Notes: generated from the sequence alone by a model not told the origin. A DNA stretch of 64,000 nt from Prochlorococcus sp. AG-347-K18 (GCA_003281365.1 QCCF01000001.1:1-64000); one strand, 5' to 3'; counted from the stretch's first letter, positions 48,402-57,218 are shown. Made by a program: numbers and translations.

Positions 48402-49670
48402 ATAAAAAACCTTTTATCAAACAAGCCAACTTTTATTGATTTATTTGCTGGATGTGGTGGCCTCTCTCTGGGCCTAGAAAAAGCAGGGTTTTTTCCTCTA
48501 TACGTAAATGAGTTAAATAAAGATGCTTTAGAAACCTATCTTATTAATAGGGATTATCATTTTCCTCATTTAAGAAGAGATTTTTATTCTCAAGATATAA
48601 AAGAAGTAATTAAAGATAAAAAATATTTTTCTAATCTATTTTCAAAACTAAAAGAAGAGTTTGGGAGAGATTTTAAAAAAGATACAGTTGACTTAGTTAC
48701 AGGAGGTCCTCCATGTCAGGGTTTTTCTGGTATTGGAATAAGAAGATCCTATTCAGTTGATAAAGAGCAATTACCTTCAAATCATCTTTATCAAGATATG
48801 GCTTATTTTATTCACAAAGTTCAGCCAAAAATATTTCTTTTTGAGAATGTAGAGGGTTTAATAAGATCTCGTTGGACAAAATCTGGAATTAAAGGAGAAA
48901 TATTTAAGGATGTTTTAAATACCTTTAGAAATCTAAAAGGTTATGAGGTTAAATCCAAACTTGTTTATGCAAAAGATTATGGAGTCCCCCAAAATCGTCC
49001 ACGTATATTAATAATCGGGATAAAAAGAAAACTTCTTAAAAAGAAGAATATATCTTCAGACGCCTTAGAGGGAGGTTTTCTGCCAAATCCTACAAATGAT
49101 TACCCAAACTTAGAAGATGTTTTATCAGATCTAATTGATCAATCTTATGAAAATGGCGGAAGTACAGATATTTATCTTTCTGAGCCTAAATCAAATTGGC
49201 AAAAACTTATTAGATCGAATGAATTTAGTGGTAAATCCCTTAGCAAAGGAGATCAATTAAATGAACATAAATATAGTAATCACAAAGAATCCGTTATAAA
49301 TAGATTTGACTATATGATTAAAAATAACGGCGCGATCCCTGATACATATAAAACTAAGAAATTTGCACAAAGAGTTCTACCAAAAAAATGGAATGAAAAA
49401 GGTCCAAATATTACTGCTTGTTCTTTAGCTGATGATTTTGTTCATTTTTCTCAGCCCAGGTCATTAACAGTCAGAGAATGGGCAAGATTACAAACATTTC
49501 CTGATTGGTATTTATTTGCAGGTAAAAGGACTACTGGTGGAATAAGAAGAGCTGGGAATCCTAGAGAATCTATTTTTGATAGAGAATTACCAAAATATAC
49601 TCAAATTGGAAATGCAGTTCCTGTCAAATTAGCTTATGAAATAGGGAAACACTTTCTTAGTCTCATTTAA
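48402..49670 (+). CDS. C5-cytosine DNA methyltransferase, start codon not standard
   Basis: The frame contains a complete catalytic core: motif I FIDLFAGCGGLSLGLE, motif IV GGPPCQGFSGIG with the catalytic cysteine codon at 48714-48716, motif VI FENVEGL, motif VIII PQNRPRILIIG, and motifs IX-X SLTVREWARLQTFPDWY and QIGNAVPVKLAYEI. The frame is open from 48348, but the only ATG is at 48798, after motif IV. An ATA at 48402-48404 followed by AAA AAC is one base away from ATG and would give 422 residues. It is followed by a GIY-YIG-type nuclease-like gene. Confidence 0.85.
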   Translation: MKNLLSNKPTFIDLFAGCGGLSLGLEKAGFFPLYVNELNKDALETYLINRDYHFPHLRRDFYSQDIKEVIKDKKYFSNLFSKLKEEFGRDFKKDTVDLVTGGPPCQGFSGIGIRRSYSVDKEQLPSNHLYQDMAYFIHKVQPKIFLFENVEGLIRSRWTKSGIKGEIFKDVLNTFRNLKGYEVKSKLVYAKDYGVPQNRPRILIIGIKRKLLKKKNISSDALEGGFLPNPTNDYPNLEDVLSDLIDQSYENGGSTDIYLSEPKSNWQKLIRSNEFSGKSLSKGDQLNEHKYSNHKESVINRFDYMIKNNGAIPDTYKTKKFAQRVLPKKWNEKGPNITACSLADDFVHFSQPRSLTVREWARLQTFPDWYLFAGKRTTGGIRRAGNPRESIFDRELPKYTQIGNAVPVKLAYEIGKHFLSLI

Positions 49671-49726
49671 AAAATTTTTACTAATTAAGAAGTCAAGAAA
49701 TAATATAATTTAAAGTAATTATTTTC

Positions 49727-50794
49727 TTGAATTTGAAAGAACAATCTGAAAACTCTAAAAATAATATCGGTTATGTTTACTTTATGACTGAAAAGGATCT
49801 CTTTGAAAATCCAAGTGGTCCATATGTAAAAATTGGCAGAGTTAAAGGTAATGAAGAAGGTAGATCATCTATTGATCGCAGAAAGGAGCATCAAACTGGG
49901 AACCCTCGTCAAATAATTGTTCTCGATGAAGTTAAAACATATGCATCAGATTCGACGCTTGAATCAATAGTTCATCAAAGACTTGCTAATTTTAGAATTC
50001 ATGGTGAATGGTTTATTTATGGCGATGATGGAATTAAGCCTTATGTAGATTTAACAAAAAATATTAACAAGCATTTAGAAGCAGAATTAAAAAACGAAAA
50101 TTTGCTTGAAAAACTTTCTGCTCTTGAAGATAATGGCGAAGAAATAAATCCCTGTTCTGAATCTGAAGATATCCATCAATATTTACTTAAAATCAAATCA
50201 GATCTTCAAAAAATAAAAATTAGAAAAGAATTAGCAAGTATAAAACTAAAATCTTTTAATAAAAAAAACTGTCAAAATATTAAGGGAATATGTTCTTTCG
50301 AGAAATCGAAACCAGTTGAAAAATTTGATACAAAAACTTTCGAAAAAGATTATCCTCAAATTTTTGATAAATTATCAAAATTTTCAATCAACTCAAAACT
50401 TTCAATAAAAAAAGATACTAAATCTTTGGAAAGTAATGAATTAAATAAAATCAAAGAAATTATTGATTCACAAATCTTTGATGAAAAATTGATCTCAAAT
50501 AATCTTGAGAGAGATGATTATTCTATTGCTCTTCACAAAGAGTGGATAGATGCTCATGTTGAAATGCAACCTTTTGAATTTAAGAAAAAATTTTATGAGA
50601 ATAAATTAAGATTAATAATTGGTGAAAAATTGGGCATTAAAAATATTTGTTCCTGGAAAAGAAAATTATCAAAAAAAATAAGTAAGACAGATTTAAAAAA
50701 TTATGATCAAAAATTGGCGTCAAAATATATTAAATTAGGCGAACCTATTGTTAGGTTTAAAATCAATGACTTTAGACCATATCCATTTTCATAA
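49727..50794 (+). CDS. GIY-YIG superfamily (T5orf172/MUG113-like) nuclease-like protein
   Basis: A 355-residue protein with TTG start. Residues about 14-105 show the T5orf172/MUG113 pattern: YVYFMTEKDL (GIY strand), YVKIGRVKG (YIG strand), the arginine in RRKEHQTGNPRQIIVL, and LESIVHQRLANFRIHGEWF, whose glutamates would bind metal. The remaining 250 residues are lysine-rich with a helical middle and no recognised domain. It lies 56 bases after the methyltransferase on the same strand, as a restriction partner would. Nuclease activity is inferred from fold only. Confidence 0.75.
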   Translation: MNLKEQSENSKNNIGYVYFMTEKDLFENPSGPYVKIGRVKGNEEGRSSIDRRKEHQTGNPRQIIVLDEVKTYASDSTLESIVHQRLANFRIHGEWFIYGDDGIKPYVDLTKNINKHLEAELKNENLLEKLSALEDNGEEINPCSESEDIHQYLLKIKSDLQKIKIRKELASIKLKSFNKKNCQNIKGICSFEKSKPVEKFDTKTFEKDYPQIFDKLSKFSINSKLSIKKDTKSLESNELNKIKEIIDSQIFDEKLISNNLERDDYSIALHKEWIDAHVEMQPFEFKKKFYENKLRLIIGEKLGIKNICSWKRKLSKKISKTDLKNYDQKLASKYIKLGEPIVRFKINDFRPYPFS

Positions 50795-50803
50795 TTTTTT
50801 ATA

Positions 50804-50995
50804 ATGACACTATCTTCATACAGGATGCACAGAATATATCTTGCGGCGACCATGAATTATGGTCTTGGTTCTAATGATCCAGAAGAGCTGGCCTACTACA
50901 AGAAAATCAGAAAAGAGATGGATGACATGAAAAAGCACTCAGTAAAAAAAGGGATACCCCTAAATTGGGATATCCCAGAAATAATGGATAAATGA
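50804..50995 (+). CDS. Small conserved hypothetical protein (63 aa)
   Basis: A 63-residue frame starting at ATG 50804, with an alternative ATG at 50825 (MHRIYLAATMNYG). It has a short hydrophobic stretch then a charged helix (ELAYYKKIRKEMDDMKKHS) and ends IPEIMDK. I recognise the type as a picocyanobacterial hypothetical. Its TGA overlaps the next tiny ORF's ATG. Confidence 0.55.
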   Translation: MTLSSYRMHRIYLAATMNYGLGSNDPEELAYYKKIRKEMDDMKKHSVKKGIPLNWDIPEIMDK

Positions 50996-51087
50996 ATCTG
51001 AATACTTTTTTATTAATTGATGGGAGTCTGATGCTTATTGGTCTACCTTTGCTTTTGATTTTCAAAGGCAAAAAGAAGACTCTTTAA
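50992..51087 (+). CDS. 31-aa single-helix membrane peptide
   Basis: ATG 50992 overlaps the preceding stop (ATGA), a common coupling signal. The product has one hydrophobic helix (LIDGSLMLIGLPLLLIF) and a lysine-rich end (KGKKKTL), so N-out/C-in topology is likely. It is shorter than most annotation cut-offs. It is convergent with the SIMPL gene. Confidence 0.5.
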   Translation: MNLNTFLLIDGSLMLIGLPLLLIFKGKKKTL

Positions 51088-51092
51088 GTAAA

Positions 51093-51875
51093 TCACTTAA
51101 CGGCGAAAGTTACTCCCATAACTGCAGTGATATCCTTCTTTATAGTAGTAGTATCATAAGAACCCCAGCTACTAACTCTCGTTGAATTTGGAACTGTGAT
51201 CTGAAAAACACCTGTGTTCACTTTCTTAAGGCCACCCACTTCAGATCCTGCCTGAAGCGCAATGGCCTCAGCTCTGATTCGAGCATCCTTTGCTGCTTTT
51301 GCGAGCATATCAACTCTTTTATCTGCAAGCTTTGAATATGTAAATTCCGGAGAGCTTGGTCTTACTAAAACACCATCACCAAGAAGTTCAGTTATCTTGC
51401 TGTGAGTCTTTTGAATTCGATAAACATCATTGCTCTGGATTTCAATACTTTGATAGGTGATCCATTCTGTTCTTATGATTTCATTGGTCTTTGGATGCTT
51501 GGTTTCATATTCTTTTATGCTGGCAGGTCCAAGATAAACTTCCTGTTTTATACCATCTTTAATTCCATTGGCTTTAAGGAAATTCATAGTCTTTTTCATT
51601 GACTCTTTATGCTTATTAAATGAGTCAATCTGAGTCTTGCCTGTAGCCCTGACCTGAACAGACCATTTAGCTATATCACTCTCAAAACTTTCAGTACTTG
51701 CTCCCGTAACAGTGATGGAATTCTCAACCATTCTGAACCCTCTCACAAGCACCGTGGAGGCGCCTATAAATCCTCCGAGAGATAAGACTGCCATTGCAAA
51801 AACAAGTGGCGGAGTGCGGCGTATAACGCTCAGAGAATCACCTGGCAGCGACCTAAGTCTCTTAATAATTTTCAT
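51093..51875 (-). CDS. SIMPL domain protein (DUF541)
   Basis: A 260-residue periplasmic protein: a basic N-terminus, one signal anchor (about residues 22-45), then the SIMPL domain (ITVTGASTESFESDIAKWSV, LADKRVDMLAKAAKDARIRAEA, EVGGLKKVNTGVF). The family is widespread with no firm function. Codons are visibly more GC-rich than in neighbouring genes, which suggests transfer from a higher-GC relative. The 477 bases upstream hold no clear gene. Confidence 0.85.
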   Translation of the reverse strand: MKIIKRLRSLPGDSLSVIRRTPPLVFAMAVLSLGGFIGASTVLVRGFRMVENSITVTGASTESFESDIAKWSVQVRATGKTQIDSFNKHKESMKKTMNFLKANGIKDGIKQEVYLGPASIKEYETKHPKTNEIIRTEWITYQSIEIQSNDVYRIQKTHSKITELLGDGVLVRPSSPEFTYSKLADKRVDMLAKAAKDARIRAEAIALQAGSEVGGLKKVNTGVFQITVPNSTRVSSWGSYDTTTIKKDITAVMGVTFAVK

Positions 51876-52352
51876 TTTCTATCAGTATGTGTTTAGGAGC
51901 TTTTTAACAGCTGAAATGAAAGAAAAAATATTAGAAAATCCCTGACTTTTATTCCTTCGTTTCTATCTGGCCATTAATGGAAACATCTTATGTTGATGTG
52001 CCAATTTTGGAGTCGGTTACTTATATTGCCAAATGAAATAATTTTACGCAAGAGGTATATTTGTATTATGAGAATAGTTATTTAGAGCTAAACAAAATAA
52101 CTAAAATAAACGAAACTTGATAGGCTAACAATGGAAGTATTTAAGAGAAACGATTGGGTACTATTAGGAGGTAAAAATAAGGATTATACATAACCAAAAA
52201 TCAATTAAAAAGCTATTTGGATATTTTAAAAATGCAACGATCAGTCCTTTTACAAAATCTTCTAATATCGTAAAATTCAAAAAGCTACAGACATAAATGT
52301 TAGCAACCGAATTAGATATCAAAAAAATAAGGTAAGCTTTTTCTTAAATGAA
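51876..52352. other. 477-base gap without a convincing gene
   Basis: The gap lies between the divergent SIMPL gene and the nuclease-helicase. Only very short frames occur, the best being a 20-codon frame from ATG 52132 and a 31-codon frame near 51991, neither with conserved-looking sequence. The half next to the SIMPL gene is more GC-rich, like that gene. It must hold both promoters; I see no clear boxes. Confidence 0.6.
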
Positions 52353-55300
52353 ATGAAAAGAAAAAAAATAACACCTTCGCAACTTTCACTTTTCAGCAGG
52401 AGTCCTGTAGTTGGTGCTTGGTGGAATGAGTTAAGGGTGCAAGGACTTTTTAAAGATAAAATCCCGGAAAGAAATGAGCTCGAAAAACAACTTTTAAAAG
52501 ATGGTATACGACATGAAGAATTACTGATTGCAAATCTGAAAAAACAAGGTTACAGAATTGCTGAACTCAGAGGCAAACAAACTGAAATTGACTATCAATC
52601 ATCAATTGACGCGATGGCAGAAGGCTACGACTTTATATGGCAAGCATCCCTAAGTAATGAAGAGATGAGAGGAACTGCAGATTTGTTAGAAAAGATAAAA
52701 GGATCTTCACCTTTTGGTGCCTGGACATATCAGCCAATTGAATGCAAACTTTCCTCTAATACAAAAACAACATTCCTAGTGCAAGCATGTTGTTACTGCG
52801 AATTACTAACACCAATACTTGGGAGCAAACCAAACAATTTTAAACTTTATTTGGGAGGAGGAAATTTTAAGGAATTTCAAATTGATAAATTTTGGTATTG
52901 GTATTTGCATTTAAGGGATCGTTTTAGAGATTTCCAAAATCATTTTGATTCGGACAAAAAGCCTATTGATACTCCGGGTGATCATGGCGATTGGACAGCA
53001 TTTATTGATGAGAGACTTGCCAAATCACGAGATTTGATGATGGTAGCAAAAATGCGACAAACTCAGCGTCTGAAACTTAAAGAAGCAGGTATTAATAGCA
53101 TTGATGATTTAGCACTATTAAAAGATGGTTCAAAAGTAAAAGGATTAAGAACAAAAATATTGAATGATCTAAAACAGCAAGCTGAATTACAAGTTTCTCC
53201 AAAGGGTTCGGATGGGAGACCAAATTATCTTTTAAAAAAAATCGAAAAAGATAAAGGATTGATGCTCTTAACTAAACCAGATGAAGGTGACATATGGTTT
53301 GATTTGGAGGGTATTCAGGATGCAGTTCTTGGAACCCAACTGGAATATCTTATTGGGATTTGTTTTAAAGAAAAAGATAGTATTCAAACTACATATAAAT
53401 CATGGTGGGCGCATAATGCCTTAGAAGAAAAAAAAGCTTTTGAAGATTGGGTTGATTGGGTTGAAAAAAGGTTAGAAAAATATCCAAATTTAAAAATTTA
53501 CCATTACGGTAGTTATGAAAAAAGTGCTATCAAACGCATAGCTCAGCAATACTCAACAAAAGAGGCGGTAATAGATAAATGGCTTCGTTCTAATTTATTA
53601 GTTGATCTTTTACCTATTGTCACCAGTGCAATTGTTTTGGGAGAAGATAGTTATTCAATAAAAAAAGTTGAGAAGCTTTATATGGATAAACGTGATGCAG
53701 ATGTCAAAACTGCAGGCGATTCATTAGTGGCATATAGGATCTGGTCGAACTCAGGTGAACCAAAAATTCCTGGCAAATCTCCTACAGGCAGTCCAAGACT
53801 TCAGATAATTGAAGATTACAATAGAGAAGATTGCGAATCTACTGAACGTCTTCAAAATTGGCTTATTAATCTAAAAGAAGCGCATGGTCTAACTTATGAA
53901 TTTCATGAAGAGGAGAAAAAAGAGGAACAATCTCAAGAAATCAAGCCGCTGGAATCTTTATCGCAAAAGTTATTGGAAGAGTTACCTGAAAGATATAAAA
54001 CACTGAAATCATCAGAATTAAATGATGAAACTTATGGGGAAAATAAAACAGGTAAAAGAGGAATGAGTTTTCGGGCACAACTTTTATTAAGTCATCTTTT
54101 AGCCTTTCATCACAGGGAAAATAAAATAGATTGGTGGAATTATTTTGAACGTAAGGAAATTGCGGGTCTTGACTCTAATGAATTACTAGAAGATAGCGAG
54201 GTCATAGAAGATGCTATCTGGCAAAAATGTGAGGAGAAAAAATCTGCAAGAACTAGTGCTTACTATCATTCATTCAAATTCAATCCAGAACAGCAACTTA
54301 AACTTTTCTGTGATAATAATTCAAGGGTAACATTGGAAATTGCCTCAACCAATTTAAGAATTGATGCTGTTGCGATTGATAATGAAAATGGTGAAATAAC
54401 TCTTAAATATCCTAAAAATAAGCTAGAAAAAAGAATTGAGGAAGGAGAATCAGAGGGCATTCCAAAATCTTCTTGTACATTAATTAAAAGGCCTGTAGAT
54501 ATTTCAAAACCATTACGTGATCGCCTTGAAAAGCAAGCTAATTCATGGATCAATGGAAATAAAAAATTACCAGTTGCATTAAGTAACTTTTTGGAATGCA
54601 ATTCTGTAAAAGGTTTGGTTGATTTAAATCAAAGAATCTATAAAAATGAGACTGATATCCCAAAATCTTTAGCTGAATTTTTAAAAAAAGAATCAGGAAT
54701 AACACTTGCGATACAAGGACCTCCAGGGACTGGCAAATCATCAGTTACAGCGAAATTAGTAACCGAGCTTCTAAAACTTGATAAAAAAATAGCCATAAGC
54801 TCAAATAGTAATCAGGCGATTAATAATTTACTTATAAAGACAAAAATTGTTTGCCAAGATCAAGACCTCGAAATTGAGATAATAAAAGCAACAAGTAATA
54901 AAAAAGATCAAGAGCTTTCAGAAAAAGATATTTTGCTCATACCTCCAAAATCTTTAACGCTTAAAGAAAGGGTAGTTGGCGGAACTACTTGGGTTTTCTC
55001 GAGAGAGGAAATGAAAAAAGCTTTTGATTTTCTAATTATTGACGAGGCAGGACAGATGTCCCTTGCGAATCTCCTCGTAATCGCTCAATGTGCAAATACA
55101 ATTATTTTAGTAGGGGATCAACAGCAACTTTCACAACCAACAAAAGCTGCTCATCCTGGCGAATCAGGGAAATCCTGTCTTGAATATTTAATTAAAGGTG
55201 CAAATGTTGTGCCTAAGGATAAGGGTATATTTTTAAATAAAAGTTGGCGTATGGAACCTTCATTAACAAATATTATTTCTGACCTTTTTTATGATAAAAA

Positions 55301-55865
55301 ATTAATAGGCTGTCATTCAAATAAGATTAACTCAATAAAGTGGGGCAAGCCGCTAACTTCTAAGTCAGGAGATTCTTTTCCAAACAAGGGAATTATCTTT
55401 AAAAAAATTGAACATAATGGCTGCGGTGTAAAAAGTTTTGAAGAAATAAAATTTATAGAACAAATAATTGATTCTCTTTTAGGCGGAAGTTTTGAGTATG
55501 CACAATTTGATAAAAATATAACTGGTGAAATTACAGCTAAACACATCTTGGTGACTGCTCCATATAATGTTCAGGTGAATCTTTTAGAACAGAGATTAAA
55601 AGGCAAGGCCAGAGTTGGAACTGTTGATCGCTTTCAAGGAGAGGAAGCTCCAATTGCTATACACTCATTAACTTCAAGTTCGGGAGATAATGCGCCTAGA
55701 GGTATTGACTTTTTATTAGAGCCAAACAGACTAAATGTTGCTATTAGCAGGGCTCAATGTTTATCCATAATTGTTGGATCCCCCAACCTTGCGACAGGAT
55801 TAATTAATACTGTAGATGAAGCTGAAAAGATTAATAGACTTTGCAGACTGATGATGCTCGATTAG
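52353..55865 (+). CDS. RecB-like nuclease / RNase H-like / Upf1-like helicase fusion (TM0106 type)
   Basis: An 1170-residue three-part protein. Residues 1-200 are a TM0106-type RecB-like nuclease with PD-(D/E)xK residues D110, E130 and K132 (GTADLL, IECK). Residues 310-505 are a YprB-like RNase H-fold exonuclease: WFDLEG (D317, E319), IYHYGSYEKSAI, LLVDLLPI and DYNREDCEST. Residues about 785-1165 are an SF1 helicase: Walker A GPPGTGKSS (789-797), Walker B DEAG (897-900), QGEEAPI (1095) and NVAISRA. It suggests nucleic-acid processing or defence; substrate unknown. Confidence 0.85.
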   Translation: MKRKKITPSQLSLFSRSPVVGAWWNELRVQGLFKDKIPERNELEKQLLKDGIRHEELLIANLKKQGYRIAELRGKQTEIDYQSSIDAMAEGYDFIWQASLSNEEMRGTADLLEKIKGSSPFGAWTYQPIECKLSSNTKTTFLVQACCYCELLTPILGSKPNNFKLYLGGGNFKEFQIDKFWYWYLHLRDRFRDFQNHFDSDKKPIDTPGDHGDWTAFIDERLAKSRDLMMVAKMRQTQRLKLKEAGINSIDDLALLKDGSKVKGLRTKILNDLKQQAELQVSPKGSDGRPNYLLKKIEKDKGLMLLTKPDEGDIWFDLEGIQDAVLGTQLEYLIGICFKEKDSIQTTYKSWWAHNALEEKKAFEDWVDWVEKRLEKYPNLKIYHYGSYEKSAIKRIAQQYSTKEAVIDKWLRSNLLVDLLPIVTSAIVLGEDSYSIKKVEKLYMDKRDADVKTAGDSLVAYRIWSNSGEPKIPGKSPTGSPRLQIIEDYNREDCESTERLQNWLINLKEAHGLTYEFHEEEKKEEQSQEIKPLESLSQKLLEELPERYKTLKSSELNDETYGENKTGKRGMSFRAQLLLSHLLAFHHRENKIDWWNYFERKEIAGLDSNELLEDSEVIEDAIWQKCEEKKSARTSAYYHSFKFNPEQQLKLFCDNNSRVTLEIASTNLRIDAVAIDNENGEITLKYPKNKLEKRIEEGESEGIPKSSCTLIKRPVDISKPLRDRLEKQANSWINGNKKLPVALSNFLECNSVKGLVDLNQRIYKNETDIPKSLAEFLKKESGITLAIQGPPGTGKSSVTAKLVTELLKLDKKIAISSNSNQAINNLLIKTKIVCQDQDLEIEIIKATSNKKDQELSEKDILLIPPKSLTLKERVVGGTTWVFSREEMKKAFDFLIIDEAGQMSLANLLVIAQCANTIILVGDQQQLSQPTKAAHPGESGKSCLEYLIKGANVVPKDKGIFLNKSWRMEPSLTNIISDLFYDKKLIGCHSNKINSIKWGKPLTSKSGDSFPNKGIIFKKIEHNGCGVKSFEEIKFIEQIIDSLLGGSFEYAQFDKNITGEITAKHILVTAPYNVQVNLLEQRLKGKARVGTVDRFQGEEAPIAIHSLTSSSGDNAPRGIDFLLEPNRLNVAISRAQCLSIIVGSPNLATGLINTVDEAEKINRLCRLMMLD

Positions 55866-55919
55866 AAAAATAAATTTAAAGATTATTTTCGATGTATAAT
55901 TTGAAAAACTTTACTCAAA

Positions 55920-56459
55920 ATGGATCGAATCAAATTTCAAGTTGATGGATATCTTGAAGGTGGGTTTCCCATCGAAGAAGATGATATTGAGACAATAACC
56001 GAGCTGGATTGCTATCAGGAACTGATAGGTTTTATAGAAGAGGGAAATGATAAAGAAGCAGCAAGTTTAGCTAATCAGAATTTAGACGCTGAATTTATAA
56101 TTGAAAATATTTCATCTTTTGAGGATGAGGGTTTTGAATTTATTGAAGTAAAAAATATCTCCATCTTAAATCCTTATATTGAAGAAATTAATGGAATCAA
56201 GATACCTTCATTCAAATATTTTCAATCAAGTTTCATACTGGAAGGTCCAAAAGAGGTAATAAGCAATTGGATGGATAAAGAAGATAATATTTATAAATTC
56301 AATGAGGAACTTTTTGAGGAATGGATGGATGAGAATGGAGGAGATGGACTCCAAGATGGCTGCAGTTATTTTTTTGGCGGTGCTTGTTATGATTTAGATG
56401 GTGTGGGATGTAATGCCTGTTCCATAGACCCTGAATCAATTGAAAAATCATTTAAATAA
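55920..56459 (+). CDS. Very acidic hypothetical protein with C-terminal cysteine cluster
   Basis: A 179-residue protein with about 43 Asp/Glu against 11 Lys/Arg, counted by eye. The C-terminal GCSYFFGGACYDLDGVGCNAC carries four cysteines that may bind metal. No membrane segment and no recognised family. It begins 54 bases after the nuclease-helicase stop on the same strand, so it may be cotranscribed and act with it. A DNA-mimic or regulatory role is speculation. Confidence 0.6.
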   Translation: MDRIKFQVDGYLEGGFPIEEDDIETITELDCYQELIGFIEEGNDKEAASLANQNLDAEFIIENISSFEDEGFEFIEVKNISILNPYIEEINGIKIPSFKYFQSSFILEGPKEVISNWMDKEDNIYKFNEELFEEWMDENGGDGLQDGCSYFFGGACYDLDGVGCNACSIDPESIEKSFK

Positions 56460-56466
56460 AAATTAG

Positions 56467-56724
56467 TCAATCTTTTTTTGCTATAAAATCGCAGGTCAAA
56501 CCCGCAAGAATTCGATTACCTTTATGGCTCTTCTCAGGAGGTAATTTGCCAAACTTAAACAAAATAATCATCTCGTTAAGTCTGTTGCTCGACCAATTTC
56601 CATCGTCCATAGTACATAATTCACTAAGCATTTTATTCTGATCCTCCTCCTCTAGTGGGCATGCATTTATAGTTCCAACAAAAACAAAAGTTGCTGAAAA
56701 AATAGTTAATAGTATTTTTCTCAT
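56467..56724 (-). CDS. Small secreted hypothetical protein (85 aa)
   Basis: It starts with a clear signal peptide (MRKILLTIFSATFVFVGTIN, cleavage probably near NAC-P). The mature part of about 65 residues holds three cysteines and a LTCDFIAKKD end. It is convergent with the acidic protein gene, 7 bases apart. No family recognised; probably periplasmic or exported. Confidence 0.6.
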   Translation of the reverse strand: MRKILLTIFSATFVFVGTINACPLEEEDQNKMLSELCTMDDGNWSSNRLNEMIILFKFGKLPPEKSHKGNRILAGLTCDFIAKKD

Positions 56725-56750
56725 TTCAATTCAGATGGCTTGAATAATTT

Positions 56751-56987
56751 TTAATAGGGACAATGAATTGAGTGTTTTTCCGTCTTATGCCTAACAAATC
56801 CAGAAGACCACTCATTTCCAGGTACATACTCCTCATAACGGACTACTTTATAACACGTTTCAGTCCTGTTTCTTATTCTTGAATAATTCTGTGTACTTTC
56901 GACAAATGGCTCCCAAAACTCAGCCCATGTAAGGGCATTTGCTGACGGAACAGAAAGCAAAATAAAGGAATAAATGAAAGCTCTCAT
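56751..56987 (-). CDS. Small secreted hypothetical protein (78 aa)
   Basis: Signal peptide at residues 1-18 (hydrophobic, ending PSANA-L). The mature part, rich in Trp/Tyr/Glu with two cysteines (ETCYKVVRYEEYVPG and IHCPY at the very end), may be held by one disulfide. It lies 26 bases upstream of the other secreted gene, same strand. No family recognised. Confidence 0.6.
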   Translation of the reverse strand: MRAFIYSFILLSVPSANALTWAEFWEPFVESTQNYSRIRNRTETCYKVVRYEEYVPGNEWSSGFVRHKTEKHSIHCPY

Positions 56988-56991
56988 AATT

Positions 56992-57165
56992 TTAAGGATT
57001 AATTAGATCTATTAAATGCCCTGCTTCATCCACTAATCTATATCTCCTATTTTGGTTAGATGCTCTATTTTTAGCAGTCCTATATGCAGATGCTTGGTGA
57101 TGCATAGTTGTATAATGCTGCCAATTGCCAAATTGATCCTGCCACTGAATAATTAATTTTTTCAT
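56992..57165 (-). CDS. Small basic conserved hypothetical protein (57 aa)
   Basis: ATG 57163-57165 to TAA at 56992-56994 gives 57 residues, with LIIQWQDQFGNWQHYTTMHH, a basic middle (AYRTAKNRASNQNRRYRL) and VDEAGHLIDL at the end. The pattern of a short beta pair plus basic helix recurs in small marine cyanobacterial proteins. The gene is 4 bases upstream of the secreted 78-aa gene. Confidence 0.65.
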   Translation of the reverse strand: MKKLIIQWQDQFGNWQHYTTMHHQASAYRTAKNRASNQNRRYRLVDEAGHLIDLINP

Positions 57166-57218
57166 AGTTTTATTTAAATAATTTTTGCTTCAAATTTTTT
57201 TATTGAATAATCCCCTAG

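Noticed and set aside
51991-52194. Short frames in the gap before the nuclease-helicase
   Set aside because: A 31-codon and a 20-codon frame look random in composition, with no coupling to neighbours.
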